DNA from: a virus
Virus record (IMG/VR): IMGVR_UViG_3300025115_000007
Coordinates: 1 to 64,000 of that record
Length of the DNA stretch: 64,000 bases
Strand: one strand, 5' to 3'
The notes under the pieces are model-generated. The model made no database searches. It was not told the DNA's origin and saw only the letters and a program-made list of their open reading frames with translations. Both the position numbers and the translations under genes were made by a program. How positions within the stretch are numbered: the stretch's first letter is position 1; every line of letters begins with the position of its first letter. Below, in pieces: positions 1 through 7,460 of the stretch.

Positions 1-923
1 ACGGATAAGGCGTGTATATAATGTGCTATGTTCAATCGTACCCGATTCCACTTTGTTTGATAATTAGCACCGCCTATATATCTAAACTCTATATATTTAT
101 CACTTTTGTATAAGTTTTGTAGGTTAATAGCGTCGTGATGCACGTTTACATATTCTTTTTTCCGGAAAATAAATTCCTTTAGAGTTTCCTCCATGCCTTT
201 ATGTGTTTGGTACAAAAGTTTTGGCATAACAGATATTGTGAATAAATTGAACCGACGTATATCGAAATTTTTATAGACATACCCCTCATCAAACATCACC
301 ATAAGCTTCGTTTCATCAATGGACTCCTTCAAATTAGGTACATTATCCAGGCTAAGTCCTATGTGAAAACCACACTTATCGTTTGTTTTTGCAGTGGTGT
401 TGATAGCGGTAAACATACGGGGACAGAAGTCTAAAAATTCGTGAACACTCATTGGTGGTGTAGTGATTTCAATGCCTTCCGGGCCTAAAGATCCATCCGT
501 CTTTATGGTAAACTTGCTTTTATCATAATGGCTTTCCTTATTAGCAATGGTTATCTCACCGAACTTAAACAGTTTCGGATTCGCTGCCAGGAAATTTTTG
601 ACGTGCCTCTTGAAATTGTCCTTAGATGATAGACCAATAAGATCCTCGATGGTTGGAAAATCTTCATCATAAGGATTGAAACCAGCCTTTACCATCCATT
701 TTGGAGGCTTTGGAGGGTCTTCTGTATCCGCAAGATTTTCCTCCCAATCCAAATACTTAGTATAATATTGGTGATATTCATCGAACATCCGCGCAAAATC
801 TTTGAGGTTTGGCTCCATAAGGAACTCAAACTCAGCGCCGATGCGTACATTTGGGTTGGAGAGGGCTTGATCTATCTCATATTTTGAAACCTTCTCATTT
901 AGCAGATGAGTTTTTAATGTCAT
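1..923 (-). CDS. Amidoligase-like enzyme (partial, C-terminus outside window)
   Basis: An open frame of 307 codons runs off the left edge; the ATG is preceded by GGAGAT. Seen: an early GAEFEF segment (residues ~29-34), a GIEITTPP segment near 150, CGFHIGLSL near 185, and EFRYIGGANY near 285. These match in order the conserved blocks of the putative amidoligase family (glutamine-synthetase-like fold), which is thought to form amide or peptide bonds using ATP. The start codon lies inside the preceding HTH gene, so the two are probably translationally coupled. Phage amidoligases often occur with ATP-grasp and papain-like genes; an ATP-grasp gene is present 43 kb away at 44100. The substrate cannot be told. 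Family assignment is fairly secure, function is inferred. Confidence 0.72.
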   Translation of the reverse strand, partial: MTLKTHLLNEKVSKYEIDQALSNPNVRIGAEFEFLMEPNLKDFARMFDEYHQYYTKYLDWEENLADTEDPPKPPKWMVKAGFNPYDEDFPTIEDLIGLSSKDNFKRHVKNFLAANPKLFKFGEITIANKESHYDKSKFTIKTDGSLGPEGIEITTPPMSVHEFLDFCPRMFTAINTTAKTNDKCGFHIGLSLDNVPNLKESIDETKLMVMFDEGYVYKNFDIRRFNLFTISVMPKLLYQTHKGMEETLKEFIFRKKEYVNVHHDAINLQNLYKSDKYIEFRYIGGANYQTKWNRVRLNIAHYIHALS

Positions 924-1239
924 GGTATATCTCCTGGATTTTTTCAAACTCATCACCTTCAGCAAAATACCCATCCTTAAAGTATTCCCATCTCTTATTG
1001 AAGATGTGGGATAACTGGGATGCTAGGTGGTCATAGTTATCTATTAAACCGGTCTTCTCGTATCGATCTATTACATCGGCTGTAGTATGTATATATCCAG
1101 CGAGTAGCTCCTGACTCATACCAAACTTCAACCTTTGATATTTTATGGCAGCGCCTATCATCCTTTGCCATACCTTACACTCGACTTGGCCCGTTCCTGG
1201 TTGATATTTTAGGTTATACACTTCATATACACTAAACAT
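895..1239 (-). CDS. HTH (Xre-like) DNA-binding protein
   Basis: About 114 residues from the ATG chosen because AAGAGG lies six bases upstream; a GTG 24 bases earlier (1263) is an alternative. Residues ~35-85 form a helix-turn-helix of the Xre/Cro type (KFGMSQELLAGYIHTTADVIDRYE). The C-terminal third is acidic. It lies between a small basic ORF and the amidoligase gene and overlaps the latter by 29 bases, so it may regulate or simply be co-expressed with it. No repressor-specific feature is visible. Confidence 0.65.
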   Translation of the reverse strand: MFSVYEVYNLKYQPGTGQVECKVWQRMIGAAIKYQRLKFGMSQELLAGYIHTTADVIDRYEKTGLIDNYDHLASQLSHIFNKRWEYFKDGYFAEGDEFEKIQEIYHDIKNSSAK

Positions 1240-1249
1240 ACGTTTCCTC

Positions 1250-1402
1250 TTACCTGTACTCACTCTCCCATTGTTCTACCATGTATTTATTGAAACGCAA
1301 ACCCCTGGCTTTGTCCTTCTTGGACTTTATCACCTTGTTGAAAACCATTGGGACAGGCAACCTGGCCTTAGGTCCCGGCTTGATAATGCTAATCTTTTTC
1401 AT
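1250..1402 (-). CDS. Small basic protein, 50 residues
   Basis: Short ORF with GAGGAAT before its ATG. It overlaps the end of the deaminase gene by 14 bases and the start of the HTH gene. The protein is lysine/arginine rich (KVIKSKKDKARG) and not recognised. Support comes from the ribosome site and the tight head-to-tail overlaps on both sides. Confidence 0.55.
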   Translation of the reverse strand: MKKISIIKPGPKARLPVPMVFNKVIKSKKDKARGLRFNKYMVEQWESEYR

Positions 1403-1769
1403 CGTATTCCTCTATCTTTCCTTCATTGGTGCTGTAATACACCTTATCAATGCCAACGTAGTCAATATACCTCATACAATGGGTGCATGGTTTGGCATAC
1501 ATCAACTTCTCTGTCCTATTTATCCTGACTACCAGCATATCACAGCCTTTGAGCTTCCGGCGCGCATTTATTATGGCCGCTACCTCGGAGTGAATGGATC
1601 CAGGCCAATGGCGGAACCTTGGATGCAGCTTACGCCTGGACATCAATACGGAGTTATGACCCACAGAAATTATCTGGTCACCTTTGAATATGACAGTACC
1701 GATCCTATGCTTGTGGTCGCCAAGCCTGGCAACGTTTAGGGCGGCGTTTACAATTCGTTCAATCTTCAT
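1389..1769 (-). CDS. Deoxycytidylate-type deaminase
   Basis: 126 residues. The zinc site of the cytidine/dCMP deaminase family is complete: HSEVAAI (His-x-Glu, about residue 60) and KPCTHCMRYI (Cys-x-x-Cys, about 93). dCMP deaminase gives dUMP, the precursor of dTMP, and fits with the dUTPase at 22908 and the reductase at 55703. At 126 residues it is shorter than T4 Cd (about 190), closer to bacterial small deaminases, so free cytidine or CMP cannot be excluded as substrate. A sigma70-like promoter lies directly upstream. Confidence 0.75.
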   Translation of the reverse strand: MKIERIVNAALNVARLGDHKHRIGTVIFKGDQIISVGHNSVLMSRRKLHPRFRHWPGSIHSEVAAIINARRKLKGCDMLVVRINRTEKLMYAKPCTHCMRYIDYVGIDKVYYSTNEGKIEEYDEKD

Positions 1770-1775
1770 AGATAT

Positions 1776-1804
1776 ATGGTATCACATATAAGGAGGTTTG
1801 TCAA
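1776..1804 (-). promoter_or_regulatory. Sigma70-like promoter for the deaminase operon
   Basis: Minus-strand TTGACA and TGA-TACCAT with a 17-base spacer, just upstream of the deaminase ATG at 1769. The same bases carry the AGGAGG ribosome site of the divergent gene at 1806. Confidence 0.6.
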
Positions 1805-1805
1805 T

Positions 1806-2120
1806 ATGAAAAAAATGATTCTGGACCTGTTATCCAGGTTGAAGTGGCAGCTTAGCCGGCTGTGGTTTGATGTATTGGTTCTGGTGGGTATATTCTGGCT
1901 GTTACTGTATGGACCATTTGCGGATGTAGGGCCTGCTTACTTGTCTAATGTAATATTATCTAAGGTGATCCTACTTTCCATGGCAACAATCCATGCCCAT
2001 ATCACAAGGGAGCTGCTGTTCCCCTACATAAGCTTCAATAAGGAGCAGCATTGGTCAAACAATATCATGGTAATAGCTCTGTATGTGATGTTTATCTTTG
2101 GGTATACAAGAGGTGGTTGA
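1806..2120 (+). CDS. Small membrane protein, holin-like in size
   Basis: 104 residues from the ATG that follows AAGGAGG. Three hydrophobic stretches are visible: residues ~19-37, ~45-66 and ~84-98, joined by short charged loops. The size and topology resemble phage holins, but no holin family signature is recognised. It is divergent from the deaminase operon and convergent with the sHsp gene; strong hairpins follow its stop. Confidence 0.6.
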   Translation: MKKMILDLLSRLKWQLSRLWFDVLVLVGIFWLLLYGPFADVGPAYLSNVILSKVILLSMATIHAHITRELLFPYISFNKEQHWSNNIMVIALYVMFIFGYTRGG

Positions 2121-2129
2121 TTAGCGGAA

Positions 2130-2190
2130 GGTCCGGAGAACATTGATGCCGTTGGTGTACCAAATTGGTACCACCAATGCTCTCCGGAAC
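2130..2190 (+). terminator. Imperfect long hairpin after the membrane-protein gene
   Basis: GGTCCGGAGA near 2130 pairs with TCTCCGGAACC near 2180, with TTGGTGTACC/GGTACCACCAA inside. It sits between convergent genes. There is no clear U-run. Confidence 0.5.
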
Positions 2191-2207
2191 CCTATTCTAG
2201 AGGCTCC

Positions 2208-2273
2208 CCAGTGGGACTTGGAGGCCCTTGAAGCGGCCTAATGGCTATTATCCAAGGGTCAAGGCCTCACTGG
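2208..2273. terminator. Second hairpin between convergent genes
   Basis: CCAGTG and AGGCCCTTGA pair with TCAAGGCCT and CACTGG. With the preceding hairpin it probably acts in both directions between the membrane-protein and sHsp genes. Confidence 0.45.
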
Positions 2274-2284
2274 AGAACAGTTCC

Positions 2285-2662
2285 CTACTTTACCTCAATC
2301 TTGGTCTTTTCCTTCTTAGGCTGTTTGAACACCAGTGTAAGCACACCATCGGCTATAGTGGCGTCAACTTCCTCCGTCTGGCTTACGGTAAGACGCTTGA
2401 ACAGCTCATGCTTCTGGCCAGACTTGGATGTCCTTTCACCCTTCACTGTCAGAATACCATCCGTCAGCTCTACCGATACAGTATCCTTGTTGTACCCCGG
2501 TATCTCAATCTCAGTTACAAGGTCTCCATCGGCATTGGTGAACCTGTCGTAACCAAACACTTCACCAAAGTCACCAAAGAACCGGCTAAAAATGGAATCA
2601 GGGTCCTCAAAGGTCCTAAGTGGGTTATAAACGCTTGGTCTCCTTTTGACTAAATCAAACAT
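2285..2662 (-). CDS. Small heat-shock protein (Hsp20/alpha-crystallin family)
   Basis: 125 residues. The alpha-crystallin domain spans ~40-125: GDLVTEIEIPGYNKDTVSVE, then DGILTVKGER, and a closing TIADGVLTLVF strand pair. The N-terminal region carries the usual hydrophobic arm (NPLRTFEDPDSIFSRFFGDF), and the C-terminal IEV resembles the I-x-I/V anchor. It is an ATP-independent holdase; T4-like and cyanophage genomes often carry one. A promoter lies at 2690-2718. Confidence 0.92.
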   Translation of the reverse strand: MFDLVKRRPSVYNPLRTFEDPDSIFSRFFGDFGEVFGYDRFTNADGDLVTEIEIPGYNKDTVSVELTDGILTVKGERTSKSGQKHELFKRLTVSQTEEVDATIADGVLTLVFKQPKKEKTKIEVK

Positions 2663-2689
2663 TGTTACTACCTCCTATTGTTTTTCAGT

Positions 2690-2718
2690 AAGGTAGTCAC
2701 TGCTAGTCTGTTTGTCAA
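2690..2718 (-). promoter_or_regulatory. Sigma70-like promoter for the sHsp gene
   Basis: TTGACA, 17 bases, TACCTT on the minus strand; the -10 box is weak. Confidence 0.5.
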
Positions 2719-2721
2719 GGG

Positions 2722-3480
2722 TCAATCCATCATTTCCATCAGTTCATCATAGGAGATGATCTTGGTGCCATACTTCCTGGCCTTTTGAAGCTTGGAGCTG
2801 TTGCCACCAACATCCTCACAGGCAAGATAATCAGTATCCTTGGATACAGATTTCACGGAGCCACCTCTATCCTCAATCATCTCTGTCAACTCTTTCCGGC
2901 CAAGAGGCCCGGCACCTGTCATCGCAAACACTTTACCGCTAATCATACTTTTTTTCTCCTCCGTAAATTTCAGGCCCTTAGCAACCAGGTAGTGATATGT
3001 ATCTTCAAATGTACAAATGTTATCCACAAAGCTTTTGGAAATTGTTGGTCCAAGACCCAAATCATCGGATTCCGTTAGGTGGAACAGTTGGTCAAACGCA
3101 TACCTGGATGTGATGGCCTTTGAGGCCGTTCTGCCAACCAACGGCATACCAAATGCTGCCAACAGCTTGTGAGGCCTTGTGGTTAGTGATTTGGTTAATT
3201 GGTCCATAATCTCCGATGCCCGTTTATAACCAAACCCCTCGGTGTCCATAATTATATCTTCTGTCAGGTCATAAAGGTCCTCAATGGTCCGGACGTTAAG
3301 TTTCAGTAAAGTTGTGGCCGATATGGTCTCAATTTCCATGGTTCTGATAAAGTGTTCCACATGGTAGGTCTGCTTGGCAACACAGGCCGGATTGGCACAT
3401 ACAAGGTGAACACCTTGCCATACGATGGGTTTATAACAGGAGGGGCAAGTGTCAGGTACATATTTTACTGTATTTTTCAT
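2722..3480 (-). CDS. ligA: NAD-dependent DNA ligase, C-terminal half (zinc finger, HhH, BRCT)
   Basis: 252 residues. In order: a four-cysteine zinc finger (CPSCYKP...CANPAC, ~13-33), helix-hairpin-helix repeats (~50-150, for example GFGYKRASEIM and AFGMPLVGRTAS) and a BRCT domain (~175-250). This is the missing C-terminal part of LigA, whose N-terminal part is encoded at 4528-5568. The break lies after the OB-fold and is filled by a decayed endonuclease gene on the other strand. This half has its own promoter and a GTGAGGAT ribosome site before its ATG, so the two chains could reassemble. It is not proven that the split enzyme works. Confidence 0.9.
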   Translation of the reverse strand: MKNTVKYVPDTCPSCYKPIVWQGVHLVCANPACVAKQTYHVEHFIRTMEIETISATTLLKLNVRTIEDLYDLTEDIIMDTEGFGYKRASEIMDQLTKSLTTRPHKLLAAFGMPLVGRTASKAITSRYAFDQLFHLTESDDLGLGPTISKSFVDNICTFEDTYHYLVAKGLKFTEEKKSMISGKVFAMTGAGPLGRKELTEMIEDRGGSVKSVSKDTDYLACEDVGGNSSKLQKARKYGTKIISYDELMEMMD

Positions 3481-3499
3481 ATATCCTCACTTTTATGGT

Positions 3500-3528
3500 A
3501 GTATATCACATGGAAAACAAATTGTCAA
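3500..3528 (-). promoter_or_regulatory. Sigma70-like promoter for the ligase C-half
   Basis: TTGACA, 17 bases ending TGTGA, TATACT on the minus strand, about 20 bases before the start codon. Confidence 0.65.
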
Positions 3529-3564
3529 GGCTTATTTTGATAGGTTGACATATGAGCGCACTTA

Positions 3565-3665
3565 TATAAATAGGTATGAGAAGGTAATCCGGGTGATGGA
3601 GTCACACCGGAAACAGTAGGAGAACCTTACCGCTGTCCCTTCCACATATCACTTATTTATAAGGA
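3565..3665 (+). ncRNA. HEG-associated leader element, copy 1 (late box plus three-way-junction RNA)
   Basis: Starts with a TATAAATA box (3565-3572). Then GAAGG (3580) pairs with CCTTC (3638), CCGGGTG pairs with CACACCGG, and ACAG pairs with CTGT, giving a three-way junction. A TATTTATA at 3654, next to the AAGGAG ribosome site, is the inverted copy of the late box. The same arrangement occurs at 45559 and 53072, with compensating changes in the stems. It is not recognised as a known RNA family. Confidence 0.65.
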
Positions 3666-3675
3666 GAACATCAAT

Positions 3676-4536
3676 ATGTCAACCAAACTAACCTATGATT
3701 TTATAAAACAATATATCGAGTCTTTTGGCTATAAATTATTGAGTAATGAGTATCCAAATTCAGGGATAAAATTACAAATACAATGTTTGGAAGGACACGT
3801 ATACAAGGCAGCGTGGAATACTTTTCAAGCAGGTCATAGATGCAAAAAATGTAAGTATATCAAACACGCCATAAATGAGAGACTTCCATATAATGATGTG
3901 AAAAACTATATCGAAAATACTGGCTACAAATTACTAGATGATACATATAGTGGAGTAGGTATAAAACTAAAAATGATGTGTCAAAACAACCATATATGTC
4001 ACATTTCATATGATAACTATAAACATGGAAGAAGATGTGGACAATGTTACCAGAAAAAACAATATACATACATTGATGCCAAAAATTATATAGAGTCTAG
4101 TGGTTATAAAAAATGTCAATTCCTCTCTAAAGGTCAAATGTCCAAAAGGCCATGTTTACAACACCAGACTTAGTAATTTCCAAAGGGGTAAAAGATGCCA
4201 AATATGTTGGGAATGCCAAACATACTCAAAACCAGAAAAAGAAATACTTGAATATGTTAAAAAAATATATACCGGTATAGTGAAACCCAATGATAAAAAA
4301 AACAAATTACTAATCCATTAACCAAACGAAAGCTTGAACTAGACATATGGTTACCGGATACTAATAAAGCTATTGAATATAATGGCTCTTATTGGCATAG
4401 CTTACCGGAAAGACAATCTTGTGATATGGTAAAACAAGAACAATGTCGAATAAAAGGCATTGATCTATTGGTTATTCATGAGGATCAATGGTTACAAAAC
4501 AAAGATTGGTCACTCATTGATAATTTTCTACGATAA
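3676..4536 (+). pseudogene. Homing endonuclease (zinc-ribbon repeats plus Vsr-like nuclease), two frameshifts
   Basis: Reading starts in one frame (3676-4173), shifts near 4110 at an A-run (GGTTATAAAAAATG) and again near 4300 at a run of eight A. Joined, it encodes three repeats of a ~55-residue unit with paired CxxC motifs, then an EDxHD/Vsr-type nuclease core: LELDIWLPD, AIEYNGSYWH, GIDLLVIHEDQW. The intact relative is at 45659. Both A-run shifts are typical of decay, though sequencing error in homopolymers could mimic this. It lies inside the interrupted ligA region, on the opposite strand, and its last bases overlap the ligA N-half stop. Confidence 0.75.
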
Positions 4537-5568
4537 TATATCCACTATATGGGGTATAACTTCTCCCGCACGAATTATGGTCACTATGGTGTCTTGTTGA
4601 ATTTTATTTTCCTTAATAAATAAGGCGTTAAACCCCGTTGCTTTTGAAATGGTTACGCCACCAATATCTATTGGTTCGAGTAATACAGTTGGTATAACTC
4701 TACCTAACCGGCTGGTATTCCATTCAACACTAACAACCTTTGCCTCTATAGCTTCGGTGTTGCATTTGAACGCAACTTTATTTTCTGGAATCATGATGTT
4801 TTCGCGTAATGAATTATATACCACAATAACTAAGCCATCTATATCGTACTCCTCATCGGTTTTCCATTCAACCAATTTATCCACAAGAAATTCTGACATA
4901 TTACCGGCGTTCTCAAATACCCGAGACTTTGGTGTAGATAAACCAATGGTTTGCAAAATTTTATCAGCCTCATATGCTGTAATTGACTTTCCATTGCGTA
5001 CTATAACTTCATAAAATACAGGACTAATTAATTCGACGTGTTCTAACCCCTTCCGGTTGGTAATACCAACCACACCATTACGTCGGTTCTTATAGCCAAG
5101 CTTCGTTATATCAACGTCCTTCTTTAATACCAACTCACCACGGAATATAATTTTATCATTTGTGTTGATTTCCGGACAAATCACTTTTAGTTTATCACTA
5201 ATATCTTGACCATATGAGCCATCACCTCTAGTGGCTCCGCGGACAACAACACCATTATTGTATTCTATATAAAATGATATTCCATCAAGTTTAGACATGA
5301 CCTGGAATGGACCCTTGTGGGAATCAAGCCAGGCCTTGACTGTATCAACCTTTACCTTATCCAATGAGCCAAGCACATATGGCAACTTGACCTTCTCACC
5401 GGCCGTGCTGGAACCAACTGTCTGGAAGTATGGATGGTCGGGCCAGAGAGTTTTGGCTTCGGTTTTTAGCCTGTCATATTGAGTATCAGATACCGAAGTC
5501 TTACCAAGGGTATGGTATTGTTTATCCCACTGTTTCAGTTGGCGTATTGTGGTGTCTTTGTTCATCAT
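4528..5568 (-). CDS. ligA: NAD-dependent DNA ligase, N-terminal half (adenylation and OB domains)
   Basis: 346 residues. The nucleotidyltransferase motif I is clear: KLDGISFYIEY (lysine ~93), followed by RGATRGDGSYGQDIS and RGELVL. The OB-fold starts near 290 and the protein stops after AGEVIPHIVDIL, exactly where intact LigA continues into the zinc finger. That zinc finger begins the separate ORF at 2722-3480. The N-terminal Ia domain (YDRL) is present. The gene overlaps the preceding one by four bases (ATGA). T4 itself uses an ATP ligase, so this NAD enzyme marks a different lineage of replication repair gene. Confidence 0.92.
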   Translation of the reverse strand: MMNKDTTIRQLKQWDKQYHTLGKTSVSDTQYDRLKTEAKTLWPDHPYFQTVGSSTAGEKVKLPYVLGSLDKVKVDTVKAWLDSHKGPFQVMSKLDGISFYIEYNNGVVVRGATRGDGSYGQDISDKLKVICPEINTNDKIIFRGELVLKKDVDITKLGYKNRRNGVVGITNRKGLEHVELISPVFYEVIVRNGKSITAYEADKILQTIGLSTPKSRVFENAGNMSEFLVDKLVEWKTDEEYDIDGLVIVVYNSLRENIMIPENKVAFKCNTEAIEAKVVSVEWNTSRLGRVIPTVLLEPIDIGGVTISKATGFNALFIKENKIQQDTIVTIIRAGEVIPHIVDILS

Positions 5569-5876
5569 TTGACCTCTTTAATGAGTATAATCCGTTTGTC
5601 TGCCGGAATCATTTCTATGATTTCCTGAAACGTCGGTGCTGGTCCACCTTCATTTACTTCACGTCGTAATCCATCCGCATTTACACCAAACTCATGTGTC
5701 CACACAGGCCGACCGATTGTTTTTTCAACCGCTTCGTGGAACACAGAAAATGGCATACAGAGCAATTTCTGGTTGATTTGGAACCGAGCTATGTCTTTCT
5801 GGCTCATCTTCTCCCAAAATTTTGACTCGGCCAATGCAACAGCTTGTTCTTTGGTCAATATGTTATTTCCTTTCAC
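5565..5876 (-). CDS. Conserved phage protein of unknown function
   Basis: 103 residues with features I associate with a widespread phage hypothetical family: FWEKMSQKDIARFQI, LLCMPFSVFHEAVEKTIGRP and VWTHEF. No catalytic motif is evident. It overlaps the ligase N-half by four bases and has its own promoter at 5924-5952, so it heads a short operon with ligA. Confidence 0.7.
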   Translation of the reverse strand: MKGNNILTKEQAVALAESKFWEKMSQKDIARFQINQKLLCMPFSVFHEAVEKTIGRPVWTHEFGVNADGLRREVNEGGPAPTFQEIIEMIPADKRIILIKEVK

Positions 5877-5923
5877 ACCAAATATAGATATATTTTACCC
5901 ATTTTTAGATATTTCTTGGTTGT

Positions 5924-5952
5924 ATTATACCACAATCACAATGTTTTGTCAA
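5924..5952 (-). promoter_or_regulatory. Sigma70-like promoter upstream of the ligA operon
   Basis: TTGACA, 17 bases, TATAAT on the minus strand; perfect consensus boxes. Confidence 0.75.
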
Positions 5953-5982
5953 ATAAAATGTTCATCAATAGTATCATATACT

Positions 5983-6059
5983 TGGCGAGCCGGCAAGGAT
6001 TTGAACCCTGATCTTACCGCTTTGGAGGCGGATATGCTATACCGTTGCACCACCGACTC
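5983..6059 (-). tRNA. tRNA-Trp (CCA)
   Basis: Acceptor GAGTCGG/CCGGCTC, anticodon loop CTCCAAA, T-loop TTCAAAT, G73 and encoded CCA. All stems pair. Confidence 0.93.
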
Positions 6060-6062
6060 GTA

Positions 6063-6248
6063 TTAGTGAAGGGTTTCATCCCTTGGCATCAGTTCTCTCA
6101 TGTACCGGATCTGATCCTTGAACGCCTCTATCAGCTTGTCCTTCTCATATACAGACCAGGCTAGCTCCTTGTTGGCATCTATCAAGGTTTTCACGTCCTG
6201 CTCAAGACAGGATATGCGATACAGCAGGTTGTGGGTTTCTTGGTCCAT
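6063..6248 (-). CDS. Small coiled-coil protein
   Basis: 61 residues, strongly helical with heptad-like spacing (LEQDVKTLIDANKELAWSV). No known family. It ends four bases before tRNA-Trp and starts just after the stop of the next gene, consistent with an operon running 7210 to 6063. Confidence 0.55.
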   Translation of the reverse strand: MDQETHNLLYRISCLEQDVKTLIDANKELAWSVYEKDKLIEAFKDQIRYMRELMPRDETLH

Positions 6249-6251
6249 GGG

Positions 6252-6611
6252 TTAAAGGGCCTCCTCATAGGCTTTATAGGCCACAAGTACATCGGTGAGT
6301 TCTTCGGAAAGGACAATGAGTACTTTCCAGCTATATTTACCATACATATTCTCAATGGCCTGGATGACCTCTCTTGGATCCCTTGGAGGTTCAACGGCGG
6401 TACCTATTTCCAAGATAACTGGTGGATTCTTCCGGTAAGCGTAGACAGTGGCACCGGAAACTTCCACGCCTTGTGTGAGTGCCGCAGCAACCACTTCATT
6501 GGCGGTACTCTTCGGCATTTTTCTAATAAGTCCACAAACAATGACCTTATCCTCGTAAGTAAGACGTTCACCCTTTCTACTAGGGGCTGATGTTACCGAC
6601 TGTTCATTCAT
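6252..6611 (-). CDS. Hypothetical protein, possible winged-helix N-terminus
   Basis: 119 residues. Residues ~18-60 (LTYEDKVIVCGLIRKMPKST... ATVYAYRKN) look like a helix-turn-helix with a tyrosine-rich recognition helix, but this is only pattern recognition. The rest is unassigned. It overlaps the upstream gene by four bases. Confidence 0.6.
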   Translation of the reverse strand: MNEQSVTSAPSRKGERLTYEDKVIVCGLIRKMPKSTANEVVAAALTQGVEVSGATVYAYRKNPPVILEIGTAVEPPRDPREVIQAIENMYGKYSWKVLIVLSEELTDVLVAYKAYEEAL

Positions 6612-7210
6612 CTTTTGGTCCTTTCTTTGAGTTGGGTTAATAGATCCTTGCTTATCCGGTCTTTATAGGTATCAATATCCTCATTAAGGAAGAGGATGGT
6701 AAAATCGGTACACTCGGCAAACCTCATCCAACAGATACAGACAGAGCCACAGTCTCTATCCTTCAACAATTTCTCCAAGTCTTCCAGGATGAATCCATAT
6801 GGCACCTCAAAGGCAAAAATCAGCTCGGCATCAATGAATCCACATACTATTAGGCGCGCCTTTTCGCCAAGGTCTCTAATACCGCCGAGTATCTTTAGTG
6901 AAAGATGACTCCACGAACACTTTCCAGCTAAGTTTCCTGTGTATTGACCCTTGATCTCAAAAAACACATCATCGAGTTTGCCATCGAATGAGTCGGACTT
7001 GAGCCACATTATACCCCTTATAGCACATATCTCACGTTCCACATCTTTAGGGTTACACATTTTCAACCGGCGGATGCAGTGGGCTAAGCCCAGAGCATAG
7101 TCTGGTAGATAAGGAAACTTTTCAGTGAGATAGGCATCAAAGGCCTTAACTGTATGAAAGTGGCCATAAGCATTATCTATGGTATCAAGGACAATCTTAC
7201 TTGGATACAT
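6608..7210 (-). CDS. Hypothetical protein, possible PD-(D/E)xK-like nuclease
   Basis: 200 residues, first gene of the 7210-6063 operon. The segment FDGKLDDVFFEIKGQYTG (about residues 75-92) has the order Asp, hydrophobic strand, Glu-x-Lys seen in PD-(D/E)xK nucleases. No close family is recognised and the N-terminal catalytic glutamate cannot be fixed. The promoter is at 7238-7266. Confidence 0.6.
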   Translation of the reverse strand: MYPSKIVLDTIDNAYGHFHTVKAFDAYLTEKFPYLPDYALGLAHCIRRLKMCNPKDVEREICAIRGIMWLKSDSFDGKLDDVFFEIKGQYTGNLAGKCSWSHLSLKILGGIRDLGEKARLIVCGFIDAELIFAFEVPYGFILEDLEKLLKDRDCGSVCICWMRFAECTDFTILFLNEDIDTYKDRISKDLLTQLKERTKR

Positions 7211-7237
7211 CTTTTATCTCCACAAATTTGATAGACC

Positions 7238-7266
7238 ATACTATCATATTACAACACGTTTGTCAA
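7238..7266 (-). promoter_or_regulatory. Sigma70-like promoter for the 7210-6063 operon
   Basis: TTGACA, 17 bases ending ATGA, TAGTAT on the minus strand. Confidence 0.65.
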
Positions 7267-7276
7267 GTAAATCTTT

Positions 7277-7349
7277 GGGTAACTGCCGGGAATCGAACCC
7301 GAGTGAACAGGGCCACAGCCTGTGGCTTTACCACTAAGCTACAGTCACC
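7277..7349 (-). tRNA. tRNA-His (GUG)
   Basis: Anticodon loop CTGTGGC on a paired ACAGG/CCTGT stem; T-loop TTCGATT. The 5' end GG and C73 allow the extra G(-1) pair typical of tRNA-His. The 3' CCA is not fully encoded. Confidence 0.88.
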
Positions 7350-7350
7350 A

Positions 7351-7450
7351 TAATATAGTGGTGAGGAATCGAACCTCACAGTAAACAGCCTTATCCTCTG
7401 TACTTCTGGCACTGGGTTCCTTTGGATAAGTGTGCCTCTGTTTACTCCTC
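7351..7450 (-). other. Structured element between tRNA genes: pseudoknot plus orphan T-arm
   Basis: Minus-strand reading: a 9-bp stem AGTAAACAG/CTGTTTACT encloses two crossing helices, GGCAC/GTGCC and CTTATCC/GGATAAG, followed by a perfect T-arm hairpin with loop TTCGATT. No matching 5' acceptor strand is present, so it is not an ordinary tRNA. Confidence 0.45.
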
Positions 7451-7460
7451 CAGGACGTTT

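Noticed and set aside
1281-1739. Plus-strand ORF of 152 codons
   Set aside because: Antisense shadow of the deaminase gene, which has clear zinc motifs, a ribosome site and a promoter.
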